Shown here: positions 36,254-47,390 of the stretch, piece by piece
Layout: each line of letters opens with the position of its first letter
How positions within the stretch are numbered: the stretch's first letter is position 1
Assembly: GCA_013146195.2 (NCBI GenBank)
Contig: CM028378.1
Location: 79,597,808 to 79,661,807 of the forward strand
Length of the DNA: 64,000 bases
Source: Codonopsis lanceolata
Taxonomy: Eukaryota > Streptophyta > Magnoliopsida > Asterales > Campanulaceae
Direction: 5' to 3'
Position numbers and translations under genes: made by a program
The notes under the pieces: model-generated
Told to the model about the DNA's origin: nothing
The model's database searches: none
The model's input: only the letters and a program-made list of their open reading frames with translations

Positions 36254-37166
36254 AGAAATTTAATAACTATATTAAAATTACATTTATAATTTAAACTGTC
36301 AAAAAGAAATAATATATAGTCAAAGACTTGCTAGATTAATTCGAGATATATGGGGATGATCACCAGAAATGCCATGAATAGCGTCGTTTGTATTAAACTG
36401 AAAAAGGAAGCAAAATTAGAGTCAGTTGTCTTCTCTGTACGTATCATATAAATCGAAGCCCATAAAGGTAATGTTTACACACACATGGGTAGAGTTGAGA
36501 TTTTAGATGTATACCTGAACAGCTTGCCCAGATGGATGAAGAACAAGCAGATCACAAGCTTGCTCTATCGCTTAAGGGACTGGAACGCCTTATGTCAATC
36601 AAATGAATTACAGGAAAGAGGGACTGGAACGCCTTCGTTTTCTTGTTCTTATCGTTGTCATCCTCTGCCTCTCCTTCCATATCAAACTCATCATCGACCG
36701 TGAGTTGGCCGGTTCAGAGTTCTCGCTACTAATCTCCACCAACACCGTACTATTTATTATTATCCCTTCATCCCCTTTCTCCACCTCCATGTTTCCGTCC
36801 CATCCTCGAAAATGCTAGCCTGTCAACCAAAAGAAGTTCAAAAAAGAAAGAATGAAAAAGAAAACAGAATGGGAAGAGTAGCGAGATATAAGTGAACACA
36901 CTAGGGAGAGGGAGAGAGCAAGAGAGGGTAAGGGATGAGTGGGATCTAGTTATTTAAGGATGTAAAAACAAAGTGATCAACTCACACCCTTTTCTTTCTC
37001 TATGCTAGTCAATCAGTTACGGAGAGAGGGGAAAAAGGGAGTGGGACTAGCAGGGGTTAACCGTTAGATTTTGTGCAAAGGGAGATGGTCTCTTGTTTTT
37101 CAACTAACTTTTTCCAATTTTCATTTTCTTTCCAATTATAAACAAAGACGAGTAATGCTAGTGACA
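36254..37166. other. Low-copy-looking stretch with a weak gene candidate
   Basis: No transposon match seen. On the minus strand a TATA-like CTTAAATAACT (about 36950-36960) and a CT-rich leader with an apparent splice acceptor (ttgacag) precede an ATG at 36790. This opens MEVEKGDEGIIINSTVLVEI, continuing in frame to about 36608. This could be the 5' end of a host gene, but I recognise no family. A small duplication (agggactggaacgcctt at about 36573 and 36618) is present. Confidence 0.3.
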
Positions 37167-37983
37167 TGATATGGTTATAATCTACTTACACCCACGTACC
37201 CATGATGTATTGGTAGTTACCTTAGCAAGGTAGTGGGGATCATGCATCTTTAGTGTTTTCCAGTTTGTTACCTTGTATATAGCTTCTCAACTTCTACTCT
37301 AAATTCTCTAGTTCCATCTTCCCCTCAATTTTGTTCTTATCATTGGTATCAGAGTAGGTTCCAATAATGGACTCTCATAAAAAATTCAATACAGAGTTCC
37401 GTAACTACGTTTATGAAACGTTAGCCCGCCACAAGTTGAATTTCGATCAACTTCATGCTTCCACGAAATCGATCCTTAACGAACTCAAGTGCAACAACTA
37501 CAAAATCGACATCAACCCATTTACTCATTTCAAAATGGCCACAGCCATAACTTCCAACGTTGCGCAACTACCATCACCACGTCCTAGTTTTGCTTCACAC
37601 AATTATGGGCCTCTTGCTTCCCTCTTTCCTTGCCATGGTGTACAAGATTTTGGAAGGGGTGAAGAGGCTCACAAGGTGCCTGCAGAGGTGTATAATAAAG
37701 AAAATGACATGCTTGAGTTTGACGTTGACTACGTCAAGAACTAGATTACCAATGCCCAAATGGTCAACGCTACTCTCTGTCTTCAAGCATCAATGCAGGA
37801 CTGCTCGTTCGAGGATGACTCCGATCTTTATCCTTTCGGACAAGGATGATACAAGGGCGGAGGAATGATATGGTTATAATCTAGTTACACCCACGTACCC
37901 ATAATGGATTGGTAGTTACCTTAGCCAAGTAGTGGGGATCATGCATCTTTAGTGTTTTCCAGTTTGTTAGCTTGTATATATAG
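37167..37983 (+). mobile_element. TRIM-like miniature LTR element, 3' LTR interrupted
   Basis: A 176-bp LTR (37167-37342) starts tgatatggttataatct and ends ttcttatca. It is followed by an initiator-Met primer site tggtatcagag (37344-37354), about 510 bp of interior, a purine tract (aagggcggagga, 37852-37863) and the first 118 bp of a second LTR (37866-37983). The second LTR is cut at ttgtatatatag by element B2; its last 58 bp or so should lie beyond B2. Size, LTR length and lack of pol fit terminal-repeat retrotransposons in miniature. Confidence 0.75.
37367..37744 (+). CDS. Small ORF inside the TRIM-like element
   Basis: 125 codons starting 13 bp after the primer-binding site. The N-terminus (MDSHKKFNTEFRNYVYETLA, then a helical RHKLNFDQLHAS) resembles the helical start of plant gypsy gag proteins; the rest has no domain I know. 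It is probably a gag remnant. Translation is unproven. Confidence 0.3.
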   Translation: MDSHKKFNTEFRNYVYETLARHKLNFDQLHASTKSILNELKCNNYKIDINPFTHFKMATAITSNVAQLPSPRPSFASHNYGPLASLFPCHGVQDFGRGEEAHKVPAEVYNKENDMLEFDVDYVKN

Positions 37984-38426
37984 TGTGGGTCCCAACGGGC
38001 ACAATAATAAGCTAGAAGGGGGGGGGGTTGAATAGCTTGTTATATACTTAAAAACTTTTACGTATGTTCTTTGAAAGGTACTTTCAATCTATTGAAAAGA
38101 TTGAAGTAGCGAAAGTCTTTCAATAAAGCTGAATCAAGTATGCCGATAAGGACTACCGGTAGACCTTAACAGTTTACTTAAATATGTTGTAAAGGGTAAT
38201 GATAAATGAAGTATTAAGCAGATAAAAGAGTAGACAAACAGTAAAGGAATAAACACAAGTATTTTGAGATGGTTCACACTATAAAGAGTGCTACGTCCAC
38301 CACCAAGGCAGTCAACCTTGGATTTAAATAGTGCACTATGTTTTCCACTAGATCTATTACAAAGAATATTCCCAATGGATCGTGTACAAAATATTGACTT
38401 CTGTTTGGGGGTTAAGGAATTAAATA
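37984..38426 (-). repeat. B2 LTR, left part
   Basis: Starts tgtgggtccc and aligns with 16577-16930 of element B, including the palindrome ctaccggtag (38153-38162). It ends at the target-site copy aaggaattaaata (38414-38426), where the LINE begins. Confidence 0.85.
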
Positions 38427-38522
38427 AATGACCCGTGCGTAAACTGAGTCTAAAAATTCTCTCTCTAAAAATTCTTCTCTCACTAGGTTTTCATGCCCTA
38501 ACCCTAATTAGGGTTTCACCCT

Positions 38523-40105
38523 ATGCCGCCGGATGGAGAGGCGGCTGCTGTGCCGGCTCAGGCTGATCCATCAAGTTCTACTCATCAGCCACCTTCGGTA
38601 TCTATACCCAATCCCCTTCCCAAATCATACACTAACATAGTCTCTCAACCTAAGGGTTTTGTGGGGAACTCTAACCCGGTTCTTCATGCAATACCCTTGG
38701 CGCCAAGACAACAAACGAATGTGAATGGTGAGCCTGGTTGTCTTTTCTCACCGATAGAGATTGAGGCTGCTGATAAACAATTCGCAAACACTATCGTTTT
38801 GAAATTCTCGGCTGGGAGGCCCTCGGTTTATGCTATTCAAGAGGAGATAGCACGTTCTTGGAAGCTTAAAGAGCCCTTTGTCGTAGGCCTGTTAGACCCT
38901 TGACATGTAATGGTCCGTTTGTCTTCGGCTGAAGATATGATTATTGCCCTTTCCAAAGAATCTCATATGATTCAATCGAGCATGTTCCGTTCATTTAGAT
39001 GGTCTCCAGATTTTGCTTTCCGTAGAGATAGTACGACAGTGGCTGTGTGGGTTCGTTTGCATCAGCTTCCATTGACATATTTCAACCCTTCCTTTCTACA
39101 ATGTATTGGTAATTCTCTAGGTCAATTCTTGCGGACTGATGAGAAAACTTTGGCTCTTTCTCGCCCAGCTTTTGCTAGAATTTGCATTGAAGTTGATGTG
39201 TCTAAAACTTTGCCAACGAGACTTTGGATTGGTACAAGTAAGGAGCATGGTTTATGGCAGCCTTTGGAATTTGAAGGCAATATATTATACTGTGTGGGTT
39301 GTGGCTTGTTGGGACATACAAAAGATCGTTGTCGGAAAGGTCTAAAGAAAAATCATGAACATGTGGTGAATGATGAAGGTGCTACACAATTCACGGACGA
39401 GCCTCAGGGAGACCGAAGACACAAATCTGCCAATATGGTGAATCAGGTTAAGTCGTCTTTCAAGGGTAAGGAAGTAGTGGATCCTCCACAAGTTGAAGTT
39501 AGTCGGCCAACTACAATGACATGGGAACCAGTTAAGATATTGAAAAATCCTATTCGAGATCCTTCTCTTAATGTCAAACAACCTACAGAAGGTGTGAAGG
39601 TGGGTAGTTCGGAAGCTGAAGGCAATAAAAAACAGGTTGAACCCGCCTTGAACTCTGAGAGTACGGGTGCACAGAATGGTATTAAGCTTACCAATACTTT
39701 TGCTACTCTTGTTGATCTAACGGAGGAGGTAAGGGATGTCTCTTCAGTTCAGAATAGTCAGCCTTTGAAGGAGGCAACTGAGCCCAGTTTGGTAAGCAAT
39801 ATTGACAAAGATGTTACACCCAAGAAGGTGGAAGTGCCTACTAAAATTAATATTGTGCCTGAAGATGATAAGTTGGGGAATGTAAGGGTTCTGGATTCAC
39901 CAAAATCCCTTTCAAATATACCCGATCAGCCTCCTTTGATGATTTACGTGATTTTCCCCACTCGCCGGATTCTGTTAAAGCTTTTCAAAAGGAATGCAAG
40001 GATAAAATCAGAGTCAGAAACAAGAAGAAGAAAGCTTTTAAGGTTGCTCCCTCCAACAGACGTCAAACTAGGGCGAAAGCTAAGGCCCAGGTTACTTCTA
40101 ATTAA
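38523..40105 (+). pseudogene. LINE ORF1: DUF4283 / CCHC RNA-binding protein
   Basis: Starts at 38523 (MPPDGEAAAVPAQ). A DUF4283-type domain spans about codons 80-230 (FANTIVLKFSAGRPSVYAI, VRLHQLPLTYFNPSFLQCIG), followed by a zf-CCHC_4 knuckle ILYCVGCGLLGHTKDRC near 39300 and a hydrophilic tail. A TGA at 38902-38904 interrupts the DUF4283 domain where Arg is usual. A frameshift near 39945 moves the C-terminus to a basic frame ending at 40103-40105. The protein would coat LINE RNA. ORF2 starts 9 bp after the stop. Confidence 0.85.
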
Positions 40106-43100
40106 TTGTGTTTTATGTCGATCATTATATGGAATGTACGTGGCGTGGGCAACAAGAAAGCGATTTCTTATCTGCAGAAATTGATTTCTCAACATAAACC
40201 ATTTTTGATCGCTCTTTTGGAGCCTAAAATAGAAGGAACTCGTCTCACCAAGGTGGCTAAAAATCTTCGTTTCAAAAATAGTATGCATTATGAACATATT
40301 AATAATCATATCTGGTTGGTCTGGAACAATAATGTGAAGGTTGATTTTCATAGTGCATCTTCTCAGTTTGTTACAGTGAGAGTTATGGGCCCAGATAATT
40401 TGTCATCTTTAGTCACAATTGTTTATGCCAAGTGCACGAGAGGGGAGCGTCAATTATTGAGGTATGATTTGCAAGATATAGCTGGTCGCATTAACGAATC
40501 TTGGTTCATTGGAGGGGACTTTAATACCATCTCTTCATCTTCAGAAAAACTCGGGGGCAATGGTTACGACTTTGGCAGTATGGATGATTTTAACTCTTTC
40601 ATGATACAGGCAGGTGTGATGGATGTAGGCTATGAAGGCTCAATTTATACTTGGTGCAATGGTCATCATGGAAAGGGTAGAATCTGGGAGAGGCTTGATA
40701 GGGTTTTAGCAAATGGTTTGTTCAAAGTTCATTTTCCTGCTATGTGCGTCACTCACCTGAGTAGGGTAAAATCTGATCATTCGCTTCTTCTTATAGAATT
40801 TCATCTAACTCCAAAACCTAAAGCCTTTTTTAGGTTCCAGCGTATGTGGACTGAACATCAGGATTTTTAGAACTTTGTTGCTGCTGCTTGGTCTCGCAAT
40901 TGTGATGGAAATTCCATGGAGATATTGCATCGAAAATTAATGTTGTTGCGCCGATCTCTTAAAGAGTGGAATTGGACAGTGTTTGGGAATGTTCATAAAA
41001 AGATTGCTACGTTTCAAGATAATATTACTCGGCTGGATTTTCAATTGCAATTGGGTTGGGATGATGCTGTGGCTAGCTCTTTAGCCAAGACTCATCAAGA
41101 GCTAGATCAGTTTCGAAAGTGGGAGGATGAACTGCTGCAACAAAAGTCTCGCAACAAATGGCTTTGTGATGGAGATCGTAATACAGCTTTTTTCCATGCT
41201 TCTATTCGGGATAGGGCTCAAAGGAATATGGTTAAAATTAAACTGCAAGACGGATCTTGGTGCACGGATGGTCCTAGTTTGGGTAACTTGGCTGTGGATT
41301 ATTTTTCAAAATTGCTTACTACTTCTAATCCTACTATGGATGGGGATTATTTTCAGTGGATCACAGTAAGGTGAGTGACTATGATAACCATAATATGGCT
41401 ATGATTCCTCTTGCTTCAGAAATATGGGATGCGGTGAAGGGATTAAATGCGGATAGTGCTCCAGGCCCTGATGGTTTCACTGGGCATTTCTTTTTGGCAT
41501 GTTGGGATATTATTCATGACGATGTTGTGGCAGCGGTTCAGGATTTCTTCCGTGGTACGGTTCTTTATCGGGGTATTTCTTCTACAGTTATGGTGCTCAT
41601 CCCTAAACTTGCTAATCCCAGCAATTTTGGGGATCTCCGTCCTATTAGTCTTTGCAATTTTATGTGTAAGATTATTTCAAAGATTATGGCTAACAGGTTG
41701 GTTGGTATTCTCCCTAATCTCATTTTCCTGGAGCAGGCTGGTTTTGTTAAAGGTAGGGCAATTCACGAGAATATTGCTCTGGCTCACGAATTAATTAGCA
41801 GAATTAATTGCAAAGCGTTTGGTGGTAATGAGGCTTTTAAGTTGGATATGTTGAAGGCGTATGATCGTATGGAATGGCCTTTTCTTTTAAAGGCTCTTAA
41901 ATTCTTTGGTTTTGATAATCAGGTTTGCGGCCTTTTTGAAAATCTGTTTAACAATATCTGGTATTCGGTGCGGATTAATGGCTCCAACTATGGCTTCTTC
42001 AAATCCACCAGGGGGCTTCGTCAAGGGGATCCTATATCTCCTCTGTTATTCATCATAGCTCAGGAAATTTTATCGTCTGCCATTAAAAGAGGATATGAGC
42101 GGGGGAATCTGGTGCCTTATAATCATGGGAGGGGGAATATGATTATCTCTCATCTTCTGTATGCAGATGATATGATCATTTTTAGTAATGTAAGTAAGAA
42201 TACTATTTTATCATTGAGGAAGATCTTATCTCAGTACGAAAACTCCTCTGGCCAGTATATTAATTTTGATAAAAGTGGCTTCTACACTTCCTCTCAATGT
42301 TCTCGAACTAAGGCTCAACGAATTGCTAGATGGTCTGGATGTGTTCATCGTGCTTTTCCAATGACATATACGGGCCTTAGTTATTTCGGGAATTCGCGTT
42401 CGTAGACATTACTTTGAAGCTTTGGAAGCAAGGATTCGGAGCCGGATAGATGGATGGAAGTCTCATCTTTTATCCTTCGGTGGTAAAATTGTTTTGATTA
42501 AATCCGTCCTTAAAAGCATTCATGTTTATGCTTTGGCTGTCATTAAAGTTCCTTTGGGAGTTCTTCGTCGTATTGAGAATGCGATGGCAAATTTTCTATG
42601 GGGTAGCGGCGATAATCACAGAATTCATTGGGTGTCTTGGGCTAAAATCTGTCGGCCAATTGTTGAAAGGGGTCTGGGTGTTCATTCCTTGAAACAGGTT
42701 TGTGACACGCTTCATGCCAAGCTAGCTTGGAGTATTCTTCAAGGCAACGGTCTATGGGCTAAGTTTATCAATATGAAGTACAATCAAAACGGTGAGTATT
42801 TGGTTCCAATTGCAGCGTCCCATGTTTGGCGTGCTGTACAAACACACATGGAAAATCTGAAGCCTCACTGTAGGTGGGTTATCGGTGATGGTAATGTTTC
42901 TTTTTGGAATGATAATTGGGTTGGTTCCAGGTTGGAAGGACCAGCTCCAATTGATATTAATCTTACGGTTAGAGATGCTCTCTCTCAGCTGCCGGATCTG
43001 CTCCCTCTTATTCCTGATCGGCATCATGACAGTATCAAGAATACATATCTTCAAGATAATTGTTTGGATAAATTGATCTTTTGTTTGACTCCCTCTGGGA

Positions 43101-43585
43101 CTTTCGACTCTAAAACTTATTGGAATCATTGCCACGCGCGATCCCCTCCATTATTCTGGGCAAAAAAAATATGGCAGCCGTGGCTTCCAACTAAAATCAG
43201 TGCTTTCGGGTGGAAGATGACTTTTGCAGCCCTTCCTGTTGATTTATGGCTCCACTCCAAAAGTATTCCTTTGGTTTCTCGGTGTGTTTGCTGCATTAAT
43301 AATCCAGAGAGAGAATCCATCGAGCATCTGTTCTTGCATTCTGAAGTGGCTCGAAAACTTTGGTGTAGGTTGGCTCTCCCTTTCAATAAAATTGACAGCT
43401 ACGTTTCTATTTCTCATCTGTTCGAAGTTTGGCTGGCCAATGTTTCTGTTCGATCTCAGCTGGGAGCAGTTCAGGTTGGTATTCTCCTCCATGGTTGTTA
43501 GGCAATTTGGAAAGATAGATGCTTAGCTACTTTTGAAAATATTCCCATGTCCAGTGATTTGATCTACAACCAGGTTATGAGTGGT

Positions 43586-45411
43586 TGTGAGGTTCCCGGG
43601 GTGTGCCTCCGCGCCCCGCGCGCCCTTGTTTAGGGGTGCGCGTACGTGCGGATGCGGGACACCACTGCTCTCGTTCCACCCTCCCTTGTTTAGGGGAAGA
43701 CGAAATCCAAAGTGCGAGAGGAGTGCTGTCTATGTTAGCACGTTTGAATGTGCCTCAGTTGCCTTGAGTGGATTTTGTATCCAAAATGGGAACTAATGGT
43801 TTTCCATGTCAGGTTATCCCTTATTTCGGGGATAACAGGATATGGGAATGCATTACCTTTCCATCCTCATTCTCCCTTTTTATCTTTCAGGGGAAAATAG
43901 AGAAGTGCAAGAAAAGATATTGCGACGCCCCCACTTATGGATTTATTAAAATAGACTTATGGCCCAATCAGATCACTAAGGGAGCTATGGATTTCCCGCA
44001 TCAAGTTATCCCTTGTTTAGGGGATACCAGGATATGGGAATACATAACCCCTCCATTCCCGTATCTCCCTTTTTTAGGGGAGAACAGGAAAGTGCAAATA
44101 GGGAGTGTTGCGAGGCCCCACTGGATTTGAAAGTTTTAGAGTCGCCACCTTTATTTTAAGGCAAAAATAAAGGAAAACCAGAAAAGAAAACCAGAGATTT
44201 TAGAAAGCGGGTTCGGGGGCTAAGTTACGAGTTGGGAAGGTGCTAGACACCCAACTCGCCCTTTCGGTCTCAAAACGTTTTTGACTGAAGTATGCTCATT
44301 GTTATATTAATCTAGCAAATAAATAAGGTCTTATTTTGACAAGGGAAAATTAAGCAGATACATTAGTGGCTACATTATTTACGGACTCGCAGCCGTCTCC
44401 TTCCAATAATTACAAACATATTTAAGAATATTTGGCCATTATAACGGCTCTTTTACATAATATTTCCTAATCTAATCCGGGCATCACAACGGCTTATATT
44501 GACTACATTGCGCCGGATTTAAATAACAACTTTTGAAAATAAATAAAAAGACAGAAAATGTAAATAAATAGAAATAACAACGCTCTTAAAAGTTTTACCT
44601 TTTAGAGCGGCGGTGTGCTCGCTCTGTCCTTCAGGGAGAGGGAGTCTTTTTTTTGTTTGTGTGTGTGTTGTTGTGTTGATTTTTGAAGTGTGGGCTTATC
44701 AACTCGGGCAGAGTGACAAATTTATTTGGGTAGGTTTTGGCCTTTTTGGTTGGGCGGAACCTAGACTTAATTTATTGACTTTTCAGCTCATTACTCGGGT
44801 AGAGTAACGGCTTACTTTGGGATTTTTGGACCGGGGATTTGAGGTGGATACCTAACAACTAGGCTAGGGATCACTTATAACCTATGGGTTTTTGATTTGG
44901 CAGAGTTTGGACGGGGTTTGGAGACTATAGGGGCTTCCACTCACCTATCTCGCACCTCTCGTACTAATATTATCTGAGGAATCGCAGAAGTAGAGCTTCG
45001 CTGCGATTTTTCTATCGCGTAAACTGAATAAGTGAAATGAGAGGCCAGGGGTCTCTATTTATAGTGAGAAATGAGGACACGCTGGGCATTTGTTGATTTC
45101 TCATTCGTGCATCAGCCGCTTGTACCACGTGCATCAAAACTTGTACCATCCGGATCTGAGAGAGCGCACAGGAGCTTCCCATGGTGTGTCCAAGGGACCC
45201 CTTGGTGCGGCACCATGGGCTTGTTTGGCGGCACCAAGCTGTTTTGGAAGTTTCAAAATTTGGCACTTTACCCCCTGCAGTTCACTGTTTCGCGCATTCT
45301 GCTTTTCCTTTCGCATTTTTGACTCCTGCAACATGACATTTGTTAAGTTTTAACAGTTCTTGATATTTTATGTCAGTCACATACTAGGGGTACGAAATTG
45401 GGGTGTCTACA
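43586..45411 (-). repeat. 3' LTR of Ogre D (1826 bp)
   Basis: Plus-strand start tgtgaggttcccgggg, end ggggtgtctaca. Very close to the other LTR (53655-55310) with scattered single-base differences, apart from 170 bp (44561-44730) that the other copy lacks. TATA on the minus strand (CTATAAATAG, 45055-45064) is conserved. Confidence 0.93.
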
Positions 45412-45639
45412 GAGCCCCTCAACGATGGAGTCTATGGGTAACCTTAAGGCTTACTGAGTAGACGAACATCGTTGATAAACAAGAGACTCTCCAATTTCGT
45501 TCAATTAAACGAGGAGAATGCAATTGGTAGCGATTATAATGCAAGGAACATGCTATCCAAACTCTATAACCTAGACATTTTTAGTCGGTTATAAAAAGTT
45601 ATCAGTTTTAAGCGGATGTGAATTTAATGTGCTCTAATG

Positions 45640-46276
45640 GTCGGACCTACTAATGTAGTACGCCTACGTATTCCCTATTAAAGGAAATCAGACCAAGCGT
45701 AGTTCAGGCCAAAACCCTAAACTACAACTAAAGTGAGGATGTCATGTTCTTCGGGCCAAACCCGATTGAGAACACAACGGGAAAAGATTTTTGTGTTTTT
45801 CGAAAAAGTCGTATTCTTCCGGTCCGAAACCGTTGTCAAATACGGTATGAAGATTTGAATGTTTTTCAGTTACCACCTTTCAACCGGTCAATACCTTGTA
45901 GTTGAAAGCGTGTTAAGAAGAATTTTCTAATTATGTCAGGCCTTGATGTTGTCTTGTTTCAGACATAACCCAAAACTTTCAAATATCCGGAAAATTGTGC
46001 TTGACTAAAGATCGTCATCAAATTGCTTTTACGTTACCACATTTCAACGGTCAATACCTTGTAGTTGAAGCGTGTTAAGAAGAATTTTCTAAGTATGTCT
46101 AGGCCTTGATTGTCTTGTTTCCACACTTTTATAGGTCATCCTTCGAGCGTGTTAAGAAGAATTTTCTAAGTATGTCTGGGCCTTGATCGCTGTCTTGTTT
46201 ATTGTGATGGTCGGACCTATAAAGATAGGCTGCCTACGTATCCTTTTTCAAGGAATCAGACCAAACGTAGTTCGGC
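45640..46276 (-). repeat. Dispersed duplicated segments in the Ogre D 3' UTR
   Basis: The segment gcgtgttaagaagaattttc with its downstream part occurs three times (about 45908, 46070, 46148). The segment ggtcggacctac/ggtcggacctat followed by gcctacgtat and atcagaccaa occurs twice (about 45639-45705 and 46209-46275). No coding potential. The rest of 45412-46400 shows no gene. Confidence 0.8.
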
Positions 46277-46403
46277 CTGATGCTGGGGATCAAGTGTTGT
46301 AATGCAGACAAGTGTTATGCGGAAAGATAGTCGTAATATCCATTACAACCTAGTGAAAACAGCGCATATCAAAATGTAAAACCCATGGCATCGCAACACT
46401 AAA

Positions 46404-47390
46404 CGCAATATCCATTGCGCTGACACAGACTTAATGCAATATCCATTGCATTAATACGGAAAACGGATGTAATATCCATTGCATCGCAACACAAAAACGC
46501 AATATCCATTGCGCCGACACAGACTTAATGCAATATCCATTGCATTAACACGGAAAACGGATGCAATATCCATTGCATCGGAACACAAAACGCAATATCC
46601 ATTGCGTCGACACAAACTTAATGCAATATCCATTGCATTAACACGGAAAACGGATGCAATATCCATTGCATCGCAACACAAAACGCAATATCCATTGCGC
46701 CGACACAAAATTTAATGCAATATCCATTGCATTAACACGGAAAACGGATGCAATATCCATTGCATCGCAACACTGAATGCGATATCCATCGCATTGACAT
46801 GGAAGGACGGATGCAATATCCATTGCATCACGACGCTGAATTCGATATCCATCGCATTGACACTGGAAGACGGATGCAATATCCATTGCATCGCAATGCT
46901 GAATGTGATATCCATCGCATTGACCTGGAAGGACGGATGCAATATCCATTGCATCGCGGCGGCGAATGCGATATCCATCGCATTGACTGGAAGGCGGATG
47001 CAATATCCATTGCATCGAATGCGATATCCATCGCATTGACTGAAGGCGGATGCAATATCCATTGCATCGCGCGAATGCGATATCCATCGCATTGACACTT
47101 GGAAGGCGGATGCAATATCCATTGCATCGCAGCGAATGCGATATCCATCGCATTGACAGCGGATGCAATATCCATTGCATCGCTGAATGCGATATCCATC
47201 GCATTGACACGGAAGGCGGATGCAATATCCATTGCATCGCTGAATGCGATATCCATCGCATTGACCTGGAAGGACGGATGCAATATCCATTGCATCGTGA
47301 CGCTGAATGCGATATCCATCGCATTGTCCTGGAATGACGGATGCAATATCCATTGCATCGCGACGCTGAATGTGATATTCATCGCAGTGC
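46404..47390 (-). repeat. Array of covarying short palindromes (Ogre D 3' UTR)
   Basis: About 34 copies of an 18-22 bp inverted repeat with a constant centre and variable arms. Arm classes are cgcaat/attgcg, taatgcaat/attgcatta, gatgcaat/attgcatc and aatgcgat/atcgcatt, each around atcc. The left part (46404 to about 46775) is a 93-94 bp higher-order repeat of three motifs, four times over. The right part (about 46780-47390) alternates the gatgcaat and aatgcgat types with a period of about 50-68 bp. Long open frames across it (for example 46638-47382) are a by-product of the repeat and contain no domain. Confidence 0.93.

Noticed and set aside
38500..38520. Telomere-like ccctaaccctaattagggt
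   Set aside because: A single short motif in the LINE 5' UTR, not an array.
46451..47382. Long overlapping open frames on both strands with repeated MDIAS / NGYCIR peptides
   Set aside because: They arise because the repeat lacks stop codons in several frames; there is no domain and the frames are shadows of the array.
46404..47390. CRISPR-like repeat-spacer pattern
   Set aside because: Repeats are palindromic but the 'spacers' are themselves repeated, the unit length varies, and this is plant DNA inside a retrotransposon 3' UTR.
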